This document shows, piece by piece, positions 35,560 through 44,831 of a DNA stretch of 64,000 nucleotides. Within the stretch, counting starts at the first letter, position 1, and each line of letters starts with the position of its first letter. Source of the stretch: Clostridium sp. TW13 (GTDB taxonomy: Bacteria; Bacillota; Clostridia; Clostridiales; Clostridiaceae); assembly GCF_024345225.1 (NCBI RefSeq), contig NZ_BROD01000001.1:2304362-2368361 (forward strand), read 5' to 3'. A program made the translations under genes and the position numbers. The notes below the pieces were generated by a model. It was not told the origin of the DNA and ran no database searches. It saw only the letters and a program-made list of their open reading frames with translations.

Positions 35560-37368
35560 CTAAACAGTCTCAGTGTAATATTGAGCTTGAGAATTCCACA
35601 TTTCTTCATAATAAGGACAACTTGAAAGGAGATTTTCATGGCTACCTATTCCTACAACTTTGCCTTCCTTCATAACAACAATTCTATCAGCAAATTTTAC
35701 AGAACCTAATCTATGAGTTACAATCACAGCAGTATTATACTTTGAAAGTTCTGCAAACTGGTTATATATTTTTGTTTCCTCTATAGGATCAATAGCAGCT
35801 GTAGGCTCATCTAATACTATCAGTTCATGCTCTCTGTAAAACCCTCTAGCAATGGCAACTTTCTGCCACTGACCTCCAGATAAATCTACTCCATCAAATT
35901 CCCTAGATAGCATAGTTTCTACTCCCTTAGGAAAAACTGATTTATCTATATCAATTCTAGCTTCATCTATGGCTATATTTATATCTTCATCTGATTTTGA
36001 TTTATTATCAATTTCACTAATAACTACATTATCTCTTAAGCTTAATTGATATCTTTGAAACTTTTGAAGCACTCCTGAAATTCCATTAAATAATATCTTT
36101 GGATCTATTTCTTTTGTGGATATATTATTATGCTTAACTTCACCCATAGTATGAAGATATAAACCTGTAATTAATCTTATCAATGTAGATTTTCCAGAAC
36201 CATTCTCCCCTACTAAAGCTATGGTTTCACCCTTTGAGATTTTCAAATTGATGTTTTCTACTGCATTTTTATTAGAAAGCGGATATGCAAAGCTTACATT
36301 TTCCAAAGTAATATCTCCATGAGAGAATTCACCACTAAGTTGGTTTTCTGTTTTTCTTTCTGGTAGGTCTAAAAACTTTAAGAAGTTCTGTACTTTGCCA
36401 AGATTTTCAGAACAATAAGGTAGTCTTCCACTGATAATTTCCTCCATTATATTAAACATACTATCTACAGAAGCAAATACTGCTGCAAAAGCTCCAACGC
36501 TGATTCCCTTATTTATTAAAGCTATAAAAAGTAACCAAAGGATTCCTGCATATCCTGCAAGAGATATCAACTTCATACAAAGTTCAATTAAATTAGTTTT
36601 TACATCTGCCTTCCACTTTAATTTATTGATTTGAGCCAAAGTTTCCTTAAACAATCTCATAAAATAAGGTGTTGCACCTAAAACACGAGTTTCCTTTGCA
36701 TATTCTCTGCTTGTTACACAGCTTTCATAATATTTATTTTGTCTTCTTAAAGGCGCTGAAGCATCTTCTAACTTAGAAAATACCTTTGAACGTATTATCT
36801 GATTAAGTAATACTGGTACAAATACTAAAAGCAAAGAAATCATCAAAATAGGCTTAAGTTTAAATAAATATATTCCCATGACTAAAAAGTATGGTGAGTA
36901 AAAAGTTAATATGTCCATCATTATATTCACCAAAGCACTGGCATATCTAATTCCAAAATAAGCTTTATTTATATCATCAAGAAGTTCTGGATTTTCAAAA
37001 CAAATTGGATCTAGCTTAGACATTTTTATATTAATCATATGAGTCAACTTGCCCAAGGTCCTCATATCGTAAGTTTCACCTATAAAATTGGCAATACCAC
37101 TAGCTATTTCTACAAATAATTTCACTAAAAATAATACAAGTAATGCTAGTATTGCTGATTGCAATGTACCTCTCTTTTGTGTTAAATCTGCTACTTTATC
37201 AAATAATAATTGCATACAGAATATAGAGACCACATCAAGTACTCCATATAGGGCAAACATTATATAATTAAAGGTAAATATCTTAGGAGAAATTGAAGCT
37301 ACCTTTGGAAAAATAATTGCAAATACTCTTAATAGAGATAAATTCTTTTTATTACTATGATTACTCAT
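35560..37368 (-). CDS. ABC exporter half-transporter (permease-ATPase), partner of the next gene
   Basis: 602 residues from the ATG at 37368 (MSNHSNKKNLSL) with AAAGGAG upstream; a longer frame to 37464 lies inside the preceding gene. Membrane domain of six helices (about 30-340), then an ABC domain with GENGSGKST, GVDLSGGQWQK and LIVLDEPTAAIDP. The start overlaps the stop of the upstream half-transporter, so the two probably form a heterodimer. Both ATPase sites look complete. Possible substrates are peptides or drugs; nothing adjacent decides. Confidence 0.88.
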   Translation of the reverse strand: MSNHSNKKNLSLLRVFAIIFPKVASISPKIFTFNYIMFALYGVLDVVSIFCMQLLFDKVADLTQKRGTLQSAILALLVLFLVKLFVEIASGIANFIGETYDMRTLGKLTHMINIKMSKLDPICFENPELLDDINKAYFGIRYASALVNIMMDILTFYSPYFLVMGIYLFKLKPILMISLLLVFVPVLLNQIIRSKVFSKLEDASAPLRRQNKYYESCVTSREYAKETRVLGATPYFMRLFKETLAQINKLKWKADVKTNLIELCMKLISLAGYAGILWLLFIALINKGISVGAFAAVFASVDSMFNIMEEIISGRLPYCSENLGKVQNFLKFLDLPERKTENQLSGEFSHGDITLENVSFAYPLSNKNAVENINLKISKGETIALVGENGSGKSTLIRLITGLYLHTMGEVKHNNISTKEIDPKILFNGISGVLQKFQRYQLSLRDNVVISEIDNKSKSDEDINIAIDEARIDIDKSVFPKGVETMLSREFDGVDLSGGQWQKVAIARGFYREHELIVLDEPTAAIDPIEETKIYNQFAELSKYNTAVIVTHRLGSVKFADRIVVMKEGKVVGIGSHENLLSSCPYYEEMWNSQAQYYTETV

Positions 37369-39166
37369 TATACCAACTCCTTTGAGCTTCAAACATCTCA
37401 GCATATCTGCCCTCTTTATTAAGCAGTTCCTCATGAGTTCCACGTTCTTCAATAACACCATCATGTACTAGAAGTATTTCATCTGCAATCCTTGCTGCTC
37501 CTAACCTATGAGTAATAAGAATAGTAGTCTTCTTTTGAATAACCTTTTTAAACAATGAATATACCTTACTTTCACTGATTGGGTCTAAGGCTGCTGTTGG
37601 CTCATCAAGAATGTTTATAGGAGATTTGCTTACTAAAGTTCTTGCAATAGCAACCCTTTGCCATTGTCCACCAGATAAATCTACGCCATCTTCTAATATT
37701 TTACCTAAAGGTGTATCTATTCCCTTAGGCAATATTTCAATATCTTCACTCATTTCCATACTACCCAATACTTTTTTTACTGTTTCGTCTCCCAAAAGCT
37801 TATCAGAAGTTTGTCCACAACCACCTAAAAGCACATTATCTTTTAGAGAAATATAATACTTTGCAAAATCTTGATACACTACAGAAAAATAAGCTTTAAG
37901 TTTTTCCTGTGGAATAGTTTTTATATCTACACCATTTATAAGTATTTCACCTTCATAATTATCATATAACCCTGTTAGCAACTTTGTAATTGTGGTTTTA
38001 CCTGCTCCATTCTCTCCTACAAATGCATATTGCTTATCTTTTTCTAGTTTCATAGACAGTCCATTTAATATCTTCTTATCAGTTCCAGGATAGCAAAAGT
38101 GCACATTCCTAAACTCTAAAGTTTCAAAAGGAACTTCAAGTACAGATATATCAGGAAGTAAATCTACTCCATTAACTTCCTTAAGTGCTGAAAACTCAGT
38201 TAAATCTTTTAGGAATTCTCGATTCTTTGAATACTGCTGCATTACATAAGATAAATCCCAAGACATTTGTTGAACCAAGTTAAAACCTGCAGTAACCAAA
38301 CTCATATACATACCTACTGTAATCTGTCCCTTACTTACAGGCGCTAAAAGAGAAAGTGCAATAATCATTGATAGCAAAGCTGTTATACTGCTTGCTATTT
38401 TCATCTTTATAAAATTTTGTTTTTCTGCCTTATATTCAATTTTACGAGCTATTTCAAACTGCTCAAACCAGCGTCTATCAATAGCATCAGCATATCCAAA
38501 TAGAGCTCTCTCTTCTACACCTTCTCTTGAGGAAATAACATCTCTTAAGTAATCTGCTCTTCTTAAATATTTTTCAGACTCTGAAAAAGCATCATAATCC
38601 AACTTTCCACTTTTAAAAGATACCATAAATAATGGTATTGCTATAATCAAAATTGCAATTCCTACCCACCATACTTGCGAAACAATTATAAGCATCAGCG
38701 AAGCTATCTTAACTATGTACTCAAAAATACTTATTAAATTATCAAAACCTTTTATCATCTGCTCAGAAGGTTCTTCCCCTACCCTAGCTATAAGATCCCA
38801 GGTATCGTTATTCTCAATATGTTCATAGGCTATAATACTACGTTTTTTCACTACTGCTGTATTTATAGCTTCATTCATTTTTAAATTAAATCTTATCTTT
38901 ACCAACGAATATAATATAGCAGAAATCCATGAAAAGCCTACTAATAGCATAAGCATAAATAATGGTTCATATATTCGAGATACTTGTCCATTTTTAAAAA
39001 TATCTATTGCTGTATCTACAAACTTTGAACTTCCTAACACCAAAAAGCTTGGAACTGTAGCCACAAGTACCTTAAGCAAAATCATAATTATTGTAGTGAC
39101 TGGAACCACCCTGACCGATATGATTATATAGTCAATTACTTTGTATTTTTTATGTTTGAATTTCAT
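37361..39166 (-). CDS. ABC exporter half-transporter (permease-ATPase)
   Basis: About 601 residues from the ATG at 39166 (MKFKHKKYK), preferred because a GGGGG ribosome site lies 5 bases upstream; frame open to 39193. Six-helix membrane domain, then Walker A GENGAGKTT, signature GVDLSGGQWQR and Walker B INILDEPTAALDP. Forms an operon with 35560-37368 (8-base overlap). Confidence 0.88.
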   Translation of the reverse strand: MKFKHKKYKVIDYIIISVRVVPVTTIIMILLKVLVATVPSFLVLGSSKFVDTAIDIFKNGQVSRIYEPLFMLMLLVGFSWISAILYSLVKIRFNLKMNEAINTAVVKKRSIIAYEHIENNDTWDLIARVGEEPSEQMIKGFDNLISIFEYIVKIASLMLIIVSQVWWVGIAILIIAIPLFMVSFKSGKLDYDAFSESEKYLRRADYLRDVISSREGVEERALFGYADAIDRRWFEQFEIARKIEYKAEKQNFIKMKIASSITALLSMIIALSLLAPVSKGQITVGMYMSLVTAGFNLVQQMSWDLSYVMQQYSKNREFLKDLTEFSALKEVNGVDLLPDISVLEVPFETLEFRNVHFCYPGTDKKILNGLSMKLEKDKQYAFVGENGAGKTTITKLLTGLYDNYEGEILINGVDIKTIPQEKLKAYFSVVYQDFAKYYISLKDNVLLGGCGQTSDKLLGDETVKKVLGSMEMSEDIEILPKGIDTPLGKILEDGVDLSGGQWQRVAIARTLVSKSPINILDEPTAALDPISESKVYSLFKKVIQKKTTILITHRLGAARIADEILLVHDGVIEERGTHEELLNKEGRYAEMFEAQRSWYNE

Positions 39167-39343
39167 CATTACCCCCAACTTAGCATTCCCCATTTTCTAC
39201 TTTATTTTACCACACTTGACTTGTATTGTATAATTTTAGTATAAACCCTCAAAACTTACATTCAAGCTTAGAAATATCTAATTAACCTACTCTATATGTT
39301 TACAAGTTTAATTAGTATTAATAACAAAAAGGAGCTATCTTAT

Positions 39344-39820
39344 ATGAGCAATTCCGAAATCAAAATACTCAATAAAAATTCAATAAATCCACAACATAAA
39401 GCAGAGCATGAATCTTATGAATATACAAAATACGAGGTAACTAAGGACGGAGAAGATAAGCACTGTCATATATGCTTTTACGAAATTCCACCTTTAAAAG
39501 CAAACTATCCTTATCACTATCATCTAAATAATGAAGAAGTGTTTTATATAATTAGTGGCAATGGAATTTTAGAAACACCTGATGGAAATAAACCTATTTC
39601 TGCTGGAGATGTCGTAGTCTGTCCGCCATCTGAAAAAGCAGCACATAGGATTATCAATTCTTCTGAAACTGAGCTACTTGTTTATTTAGACTATGACACA
39701 GCTAACTATCCTGATATAGCATATTATCCTCACTCTAATAAGGTTGGCATACTTGCTAATGGTATACCAAACAAGTTCTATAGAGAAGGTACCAATATAG
39801 AATATTATGAAGGCGAATAA
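39344..39820 (+). CDS. cupin-domain protein
   Basis: 158 residues from the ATG at 39344 (MSNSEIK), with AAGGAG 8 bases upstream. Cupin motif 1 is visible as YPYHYHLNNEEVFYIISGNG and motif 2 as GDVVVCPPSEKAAHRI; the histidines and glutamate are compatible with a metal site. Likely a small-molecule-binding or sugar isomerase-like protein; no pathway context. A decayed copy of its last third lies at 40799-40968, after the next gene. Confidence 0.8.
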   Translation: MSNSEIKILNKNSINPQHKAEHESYEYTKYEVTKDGEDKHCHICFYEIPPLKANYPYHYHLNNEEVFYIISGNGILETPDGNKPISAGDVVVCPPSEKAAHRIINSSETELLVYLDYDTANYPDIAYYPHSNKVGILANGIPNKFYREGTNIEYYEGE

Positions 39821-39825
39821 AATAA

Positions 39826-39866
39826 AGCCACTTATTTGCAACTCATGCAAATAAGTGGCTCTTTCT
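39826..39866 (+). terminator. intrinsic terminator of the cupin gene
   Basis: Perfect 15-bp stem (39826-39840 with 39846-39860, loop ACTCA) and CTTTCT tail. A near-identical hairpin is repeated at 40978-41010 as part of a duplication. Confidence 0.85.
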
Positions 39867-40208
39867 ATATCTTAATTTTTCACTCTCTAAATAGCTCATC
39901 AGCAATAAACTCTATACTTTTAGTCAAATTTTTAGGTTGTGCTTCTATTTATCTACACAATATCCTCTCATTCATAATTAACTGCATTTTTCCCTCCATA
40001 TCACAATAGTCAAATTATATATAAACGATTAATCACAAGCATTTTTAATCATTATGTAGCTTTTTGTAATTTATTCTAATTTAAAGAAATATCATTTCAA
40101 AATTAAGTAAATTACTGTTGTTTTTAACATTTGTATACAACCATAGGAAATGTTATCATAATATTGAAATATATTTCAAAAAAAATTTATGGGATGGTGG
40201 TTTTAAAA
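39867..40208. other. intergenic region upstream of the CBM21-like gene
   Basis: About 340 A+T-rich bases without a gene. It should contain the promoter of the secreted protein at 40209. I see no structured RNA. Confidence 0.4.
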
Positions 40209-40685
40209 ATGAAATCTAAATGTTTAATTAAGTTAATGTCTGGGCTAGTAGCTACTACTTGTCTTTTAGCTCCAATTCAAGCAAGCGCTTCAACAGTTGC
40301 TACTGCTAAAGCTCAGCCTACTGTAGCCGCTGCTACAGTTACAGATCAAGTAGTAAAATTAGATTCAATTACTTCTCGTTCTATCGCTAATATTCATGAT
40401 GATAATAATTATTGGCATGCACCATACGCCGTAGAAGAATATACTGCCTATGTATTAGTAGAGAATAAAAGCTATGATAAAACTATAGTTTTACACTACA
40501 TTGATGCTGACGGGGTTTGGAAAGATTCTGAAAAAGCTACCTATGTTGAAACCAGAAGTGATGGAAAAGAACTTTGGGTTCTTCACGGTTTTGTTGGCGG
40601 AAATGCTATATTTGCTGTAAACTATAAAGAAGCTAATGCTTGGGATAATAATAATGGTTTAAATTATAGATTATATAATAATTAA
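40209..40685 (+). CDS. secreted CBM21-like carbohydrate-binding protein
   Basis: 158 residues from the ATG at 40209 (MKSKCLIKLMSG), preceded by GGATGGTGG; the longer frame to 40131 lacks a ribosome site. Signal peptide with cleavage near ASA-STV. The mature part (residues 55-158) has the carbohydrate-binding family 21 pattern: AYVLVENKSYDKTIVLHYID, then VWKDSEKATY, and at the end IFAVNYKEANAWDNNNGLNY, the conserved aromatic/Asn-rich binding strand. A stand-alone starch- or glycogen-binding protein, or a related wall-binding module. It has no catalytic domain. Confidence 0.7.
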   Translation: MKSKCLIKLMSGLVATTCLLAPIQASASTVATAKAQPTVAAATVTDQVVKLDSITSRSIANIHDDNNYWHAPYAVEEYTAYVLVENKSYDKTIVLHYIDADGVWKDSEKATYVETRSDGKELWVLHGFVGGNAIFAVNYKEANAWDNNNGLNYRLYNN

Positions 40686-40698
40686 TCTATACCCTATT

Positions 40699-40734
40699 AA
40701 AAAAGCATCTTTCTAATCAGAGAGATGCTTTTTT
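40699..40734 (+). terminator. intrinsic terminator of the CBM21-like gene
   Basis: 12-bp stem AAAAAAGCATCT / AGATGCTTTTTT followed by GTTTT, just after the stop at 40685. Confidence 0.9.
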
Positions 40735-40798
40735 GTTTTACCCATATAGCCTGCTTAGTATAGTTGCCTTTCCTTAATCGGAAGGATTATTAATAGAA

Positions 40799-40968
40799 TT
40801 ATTTATTCTTCCGAAACCTAGCCTCTTGTTTACTTAGATTGCGATACAGATAACTATCCTGATATTTCATATTATCCTCACTCTAATAAAATTGGCATAT
40901 TTGCTAATGGTATTCCAAATAAGTTTTATAAAGAAGGTACTGATGTAGAATATTATAAAGACGAATAA
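40799..40968 (+). pseudogene. 3' fragment of a duplicated cupin gene
   Basis: The frame reads PLVYLDCDTDNYPDISYYPH, SNKIGIFANGIPNKFYKEG and VEYYKDE, close to the last 60 residues of the cupin protein at 39344-39820. The homology starts near ATTATTTATTCTTCC, contains an in-frame TAG (about 40819) and no start codon. Homology continues into the terminator and the sequence beyond it, so a segment of the chromosome was duplicated around the CBM21-like gene. Confidence 0.85.
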
Positions 40969-40977
40969 AACAATAAA

Positions 40978-41010
40978 GTTACTTATTTGCAACTCATGCA
41001 AATAAGTGAC
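40978..41010 (+). terminator. duplicated cupin terminator
   Basis: GTTACTTATTTGCA/TGCAAATAAGTGAC with loop ACTCA, a near copy of 39826-39860, followed by TCTTTCTATATCTTAATTTT as in the original. Confidence 0.7.
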
Positions 41011-41062
41011 TCTTTCTATATCTTAATTTTCCAATTCCTAAACAACTCAATAGCGTATGCTA

Positions 41063-41551
41063 TTATTTTAAATTCTTGCTATCAATTAATTTTACTATCT
41101 CTTCAGGAGAACCTATAGGGCCTACTGATGAGTTATTTTTAATATCATAAGAATCTTTTGAATTTCCATATTGATAAAAGTGTGTTGCAGAAGTATCATC
41201 ATCACCTGAATCTTTACTTTTTATAAGAAAAAATAATTTATTATAATAAACATGTTCTTCATTATATATAAATTCTAAAGATAATGAATCTTTTTTTAGA
41301 TAGTTAATAGTTTGATCAGATATGATATCTTTAACTGGAGAGAACTTCTTTGTATCTATTCTTTTGTTGGTAAGCTCTACAATCTTATTAAAATCTTTAT
41401 CATTTTTATCTATAGTATAGTCTTTGCCGTCCTTGTAAACTATTATTTTATCTGGAGCTTTGAAGATGGTAGCTGGTTTGTTAGAGTTACATGAACATAA
41501 CACAATTGTCATACATAAAGTTAAGAAAATAAGTATTTTTTTCAACTTCAT
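41063..41551 (-). CDS. lipoprotein of unknown function
   Basis: 162 residues with a lipoprotein signal (MKLKKILIFLTLCMTIVLCSC; lipobox LCSC). The mature part contains IIVYKDGKDYTIDKND and a beta-rich remainder, without a recognised family. It is the last gene behind the FtsX-type transporter cluster (61 bases after its last permease) and may act as its accessory or immunity lipoprotein. Confidence 0.65.
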   Translation of the reverse strand: MKLKKILIFLTLCMTIVLCSCNSNKPATIFKAPDKIIVYKDGKDYTIDKNDKDFNKIVELTNKRIDTKKFSPVKDIISDQTINYLKKDSLSLEFIYNEEHVYYNKLFFLIKSKDSGDDDTSATHFYQYGNSKDSYDIKNNSSVGPIGSPEEIVKLIDSKNLK

Positions 41552-41612
41552 TGTTAAAAACTCCTTCTTATAAATTATTAATAAAAGTTTAAAGTCTTAT
41601 AAAATATTATTT

Positions 41613-42878
41613 TTACTCTTTAGGTCTTAATAGCTCAATAGGTTTTAACTTCATAAGCTTAACCACTAAAGGTAAAATAGATATAATCATAAATGCAGCC
41701 ATTATCCCTAAGGTAATTCCTATTACCCATCCATCAATTATTATTCCAGAGAAAACTTTAGATATTAAGTACATTGCTATAGATACTACTCCTATAGATA
41801 GTATATACAAAATTAAATTTTCCCCTAACAACATTAATACTATATTCTTTTTTGAGCATCCTAAGGAATATCTAATGCCTATTTCTTTTTTCCTCTTACG
41901 TAGTGTTGATAACGAAATCCCCATAATTCCAAAAGTTGCAAGAATAACCATCGCAACAATATCACTTATACTTGACAAATGTTTTTTCTCCATTTCAGTA
42001 TAATATTTAATCTCTTCACCTAAATTCTTTATATATACAAAAGAATCAGGAATCTTTAAATTTAATTCTTCTTTAATATCCTCTATATCTTTATCATTTT
42101 TAAGAGTAAAATATATATTTTGAAAATCACTCCTACTTCCACTACTATCCACCAAAAAATCATGTATTAACTTTGAAGATACTACTACTGAACCCTTGAA
42201 ATTTAAACCATTTTCTTGAGCATCATCTTCTTTTAATGGTTGCTTTGGATCCAAAACTCCAATAATCTTACATTTATATGGATTATTATTTTTGTCAACA
42301 CACTCTGGTATCTCTACAATAGATCCCAATGAATTTTTTTCTTCAATTTGTGAACCTACCAATATAGGTATAGTTCCATCTTCCTTATTATTTTTAAAGT
42401 ATTCCCTAAAATTCTGCCCTTTTACTACCTTATAATTGAATAAGTTTATAGCTCCTTCATCTAAACATACTAATTCTAGATTTCTTCCTTTTATCTTGAT
42501 TGTATTTGTATCTGTATCTTTCGTTGATGGCATTCCAACAGAGGTTCTACCTATAGATTTTACCCTATTGTCCTTACTCAAAATATTATAAACATCCTTC
42601 AAATTTCTATTGTTAAAACCTCCACTTGAACTTTGCTTTCCTTCTATATTCCCTGCAAATTCACTATATTTTGAATTATCGAACAAATTATCACACAGAC
42701 CTTGAAATAAATTATCTACAATAGCAGTTGAAGTTTTGTTATATATTACAAAGCTTTTCTCTGTTTGCCCTAAAAAAAATAACATTAAAAGAGAACATAG
42801 TGCTAATTGAAACACAATAAAAGCACTTTTTCCTTTATTTCTTTTTAATGAAACTAATATTATCTTTAAACTTTCCAT
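41613..42878 (-). CDS. FtsX-like ABC permease (pair 2, second subunit)
   Basis: 421 residues: N-terminal helix, large extracytoplasmic MacB-like core (about 40-290), and three C-terminal helices with the FtsX pattern GIMGISLSTLRKRKKEIGIR and LKPIELLRPKE. Clearly related to the permease at 44832-46124 (same length class and ending), so the pair arose by duplication. It starts 10 bases after the stop of the gene at 42889. Confidence 0.85.
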   Translation of the reverse strand: MESLKIILVSLKRNKGKSAFIVFQLALCSLLMLFFLGQTEKSFVIYNKTSTAIVDNLFQGLCDNLFDNSKYSEFAGNIEGKQSSSGGFNNRNLKDVYNILSKDNRVKSIGRTSVGMPSTKDTDTNTIKIKGRNLELVCLDEGAINLFNYKVVKGQNFREYFKNNKEDGTIPILVGSQIEEKNSLGSIVEIPECVDKNNNPYKCKIIGVLDPKQPLKEDDAQENGLNFKGSVVVSSKLIHDFLVDSSGSRSDFQNIYFTLKNDKDIEDIKEELNLKIPDSFVYIKNLGEEIKYYTEMEKKHLSSISDIVAMVILATFGIMGISLSTLRKRKKEIGIRYSLGCSKKNIVLMLLGENLILYILSIGVVSIAMYLISKVFSGIIIDGWVIGITLGIMAAFMIISILPLVVKLMKLKPIELLRPKE

Positions 42879-42888
42879 CCCTCTCCCC

Positions 42889-44037
42889 CTATTCTACCTT
42901 GATTCCATCTGCGGGTATGATTTCCATTGTCTTATTCATAGGGAATATAGAAGATATATAGCCCACTATTATTGCAATAATAATTGATACTGATGCATTT
43001 ACCCAATTCAATTTAAAGGTACAATCAAATTTATTTATCTTTGATTCTACAAGAATAAACAATATCTCTTGTAAAACTATAGATATTAATACAGAAAATA
43101 AGGCCAATATAAGCATATCTTTTCTTATACTATTTTTTATATATTTATCATGAGCCCCCATTACTTTCTTAACCGTAAGTTCTTTTCTTCTACTCATGAC
43201 CCAAAATACAGACATTGTAGAAATGTTAATCAAAGACACTAAAATTAAAGGAATTTTTGATTTTAATGTTTCATTCAAATAGTGTGAATATTCAATTGAT
43301 GTATCATATATTTTCTTTCTATCTATGTTAAACTTATTTTTATCAAATTTACTCTCTAAACTCTTGCTTATTTCTGTTATCTTTTCATCATTTACTCTAT
43401 ATAATAAAGTGGCATCCATAATGTTATCTTTCTTGCTAATTATTTTACTATCTATATATTCATCAGATAAAGCTTTTATAGGCACATATACTATTTCATT
43501 ATAATTATTCCAATCATATTCTTGACCTATTATGCCTTTCACTTTATATTTCTCATTCATTATAGATACAACATCATTTACATTTATCCCTACCCCTTCC
43601 GCTACCTCAGTTCCTATTAGCACTTTTTTTTCTCCATTTTTACACTCCTCTGGTGTAATATATTCCCCTTTATATAGAGGTGGTTGCCAATTGGCTTTTT
43701 TATCAAAATAAGCTGGTATTATTTCTACTCTTTTTGTAGAACTTCCCTTACTTACATCTACTTTTCCCGTATTTAATAAATCTATCTCTCCAGATGTTCC
43801 TAAATACTGTATTATCTCCTTAGGGTTATACTTGAAAGCGTTATTACTCTGCGAATATATTTCTACAGCTGACCTCTCTCCTATCCTTCCAAATTGGTTA
43901 CATTCCATATTTATTATAATACTATCTATTTTTCCAATACTCATAGATATAATCAAAATTGAAATAACATACCCACTAACCATAAACATAAAAGTCCACG
44001 GTCTTTTCAACCAATGAGCTAAAACTTTTCTCAGCAT
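42889..44037 (-). CDS. FtsX-like ABC permease (pair 2, first subunit)
   Basis: 382 residues with one N-terminal helix, an extracytoplasmic core and three C-terminal helices (MSVFWVMSRRKELTVKKVMGAHD, end PMNKTMEIIPADGIK). Same length and same ending pattern as the permease at 46134-47282, its paralogue. Starts 70 bases after the ATPase gene. Confidence 0.85.
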   Translation of the reverse strand: MLRKVLAHWLKRPWTFMFMVSGYVISILIISMSIGKIDSIIINMECNQFGRIGERSAVEIYSQSNNAFKYNPKEIIQYLGTSGEIDLLNTGKVDVSKGSSTKRVEIIPAYFDKKANWQPPLYKGEYITPEECKNGEKKVLIGTEVAEGVGINVNDVVSIMNEKYKVKGIIGQEYDWNNYNEIVYVPIKALSDEYIDSKIISKKDNIMDATLLYRVNDEKITEISKSLESKFDKNKFNIDRKKIYDTSIEYSHYLNETLKSKIPLILVSLINISTMSVFWVMSRRKELTVKKVMGAHDKYIKNSIRKDMLILALFSVLISIVLQEILFILVESKINKFDCTFKLNWVNASVSIIIAIIVGYISSIFPMNKTMEIIPADGIKVE

Positions 44038-44106
44038 ATTACGCCTCCTCTATTAAAAACAAGAGTATATTCATAAAAATATACTCTGCCAATCCTATTT
44101 ATATCA

Positions 44107-44814
44107 TTAAGCGCTAGCCTTATCGCTTATTATTTTTCCATCCAGTATGTCTATTCTTCTCTTGCAATACGCTGCTATCTTTTCATCATGGGTTACAATT
44201 ATTATGGTTTTTCCCTTTTTATTTATATCCATAAGTAGCTCCATAACTTCTTTGCCTGTTTTTTGATCCAAAGCTCCTGTGGGCTCATCTGCTATTACTA
44301 TATCTGGTTCTCCAACTAAAGCTCTGGCTATGGCTACTCTCTGCTGCTGCCCTCCTGATAATTGAGCTGGATACTTATTTATATGTTCCTTTAAACCTAC
44401 ATCATTTATAATATTGTAAACTCTTTTTTTTATCTCACCTCTTGAAAGCCTGTCCTTTCTTGAGCAATACAAATTTCTGTATACTAGTGGTAATTCTACA
44501 TTCTCTTGAATGGTATATTCATCAATAAGTGCAAACTGCTGAAAAATAAATCCTATGGTCTTGTTTCTTATTTCAGCCAAATTTGATGAACTTAACTTCT
44601 CAACTGGTGTTTGATTTAGAAAATATTCACCATTTGTAGGAGTATCTAATACACCTAACATATTTAACATTGTTGTCTTCCCTGAACCTGAGGGTCCCAT
44701 GATAGCAACCATTTCTCCTTCATTAATATCTACAGATACCCCATCCAACGCCATAGTGACAGTGCCACAGGTAACATATCTTTTCACCATGTCTTTTATT
44801 GTTATTTGACTCAT
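44107..44814 (-). CDS. MacB/LolD-type ABC ATPase
   Basis: 235 residues from the ATG at 44814 (MSQITIKD), which has GAGGTG 6 bases upstream. Walker [10 protein letters not shown], signature [12 protein letters not shown], Walker [13 protein letters not shown] and H-loop TIIIVTHD, typical of ATPases that drive FtsX/MacB permeases for peptide export or resistance. It lies in the middle of four permease genes and is probably shared by both pairs. Closely similar to the ATPase at 61944-62654. Confidence 0.92.
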   Translation of the reverse strand: MSQITIKDMVKRYVTCGTVTMALDGVSVDINEGEMVAIMGPSGSGKTTMLNMLGVLDTPTNGEYFLNQTPVEKLSSSNLAEIRNKTIGFIFQQFALIDEYTIQENVELPLVYRNLYCSRKDRLSRGEIKKRVYNIINDVGLKEHINKYPAQLSGGQQQRVAIARALVGEPDIVIADEPTGALDQKTGKEVMELLMDINKKGKTIIIVTHDEKIAAYCKRRIDILDGKIISDKASA

Positions 44815-44831
44815 AAACTTCACCTCTTATT

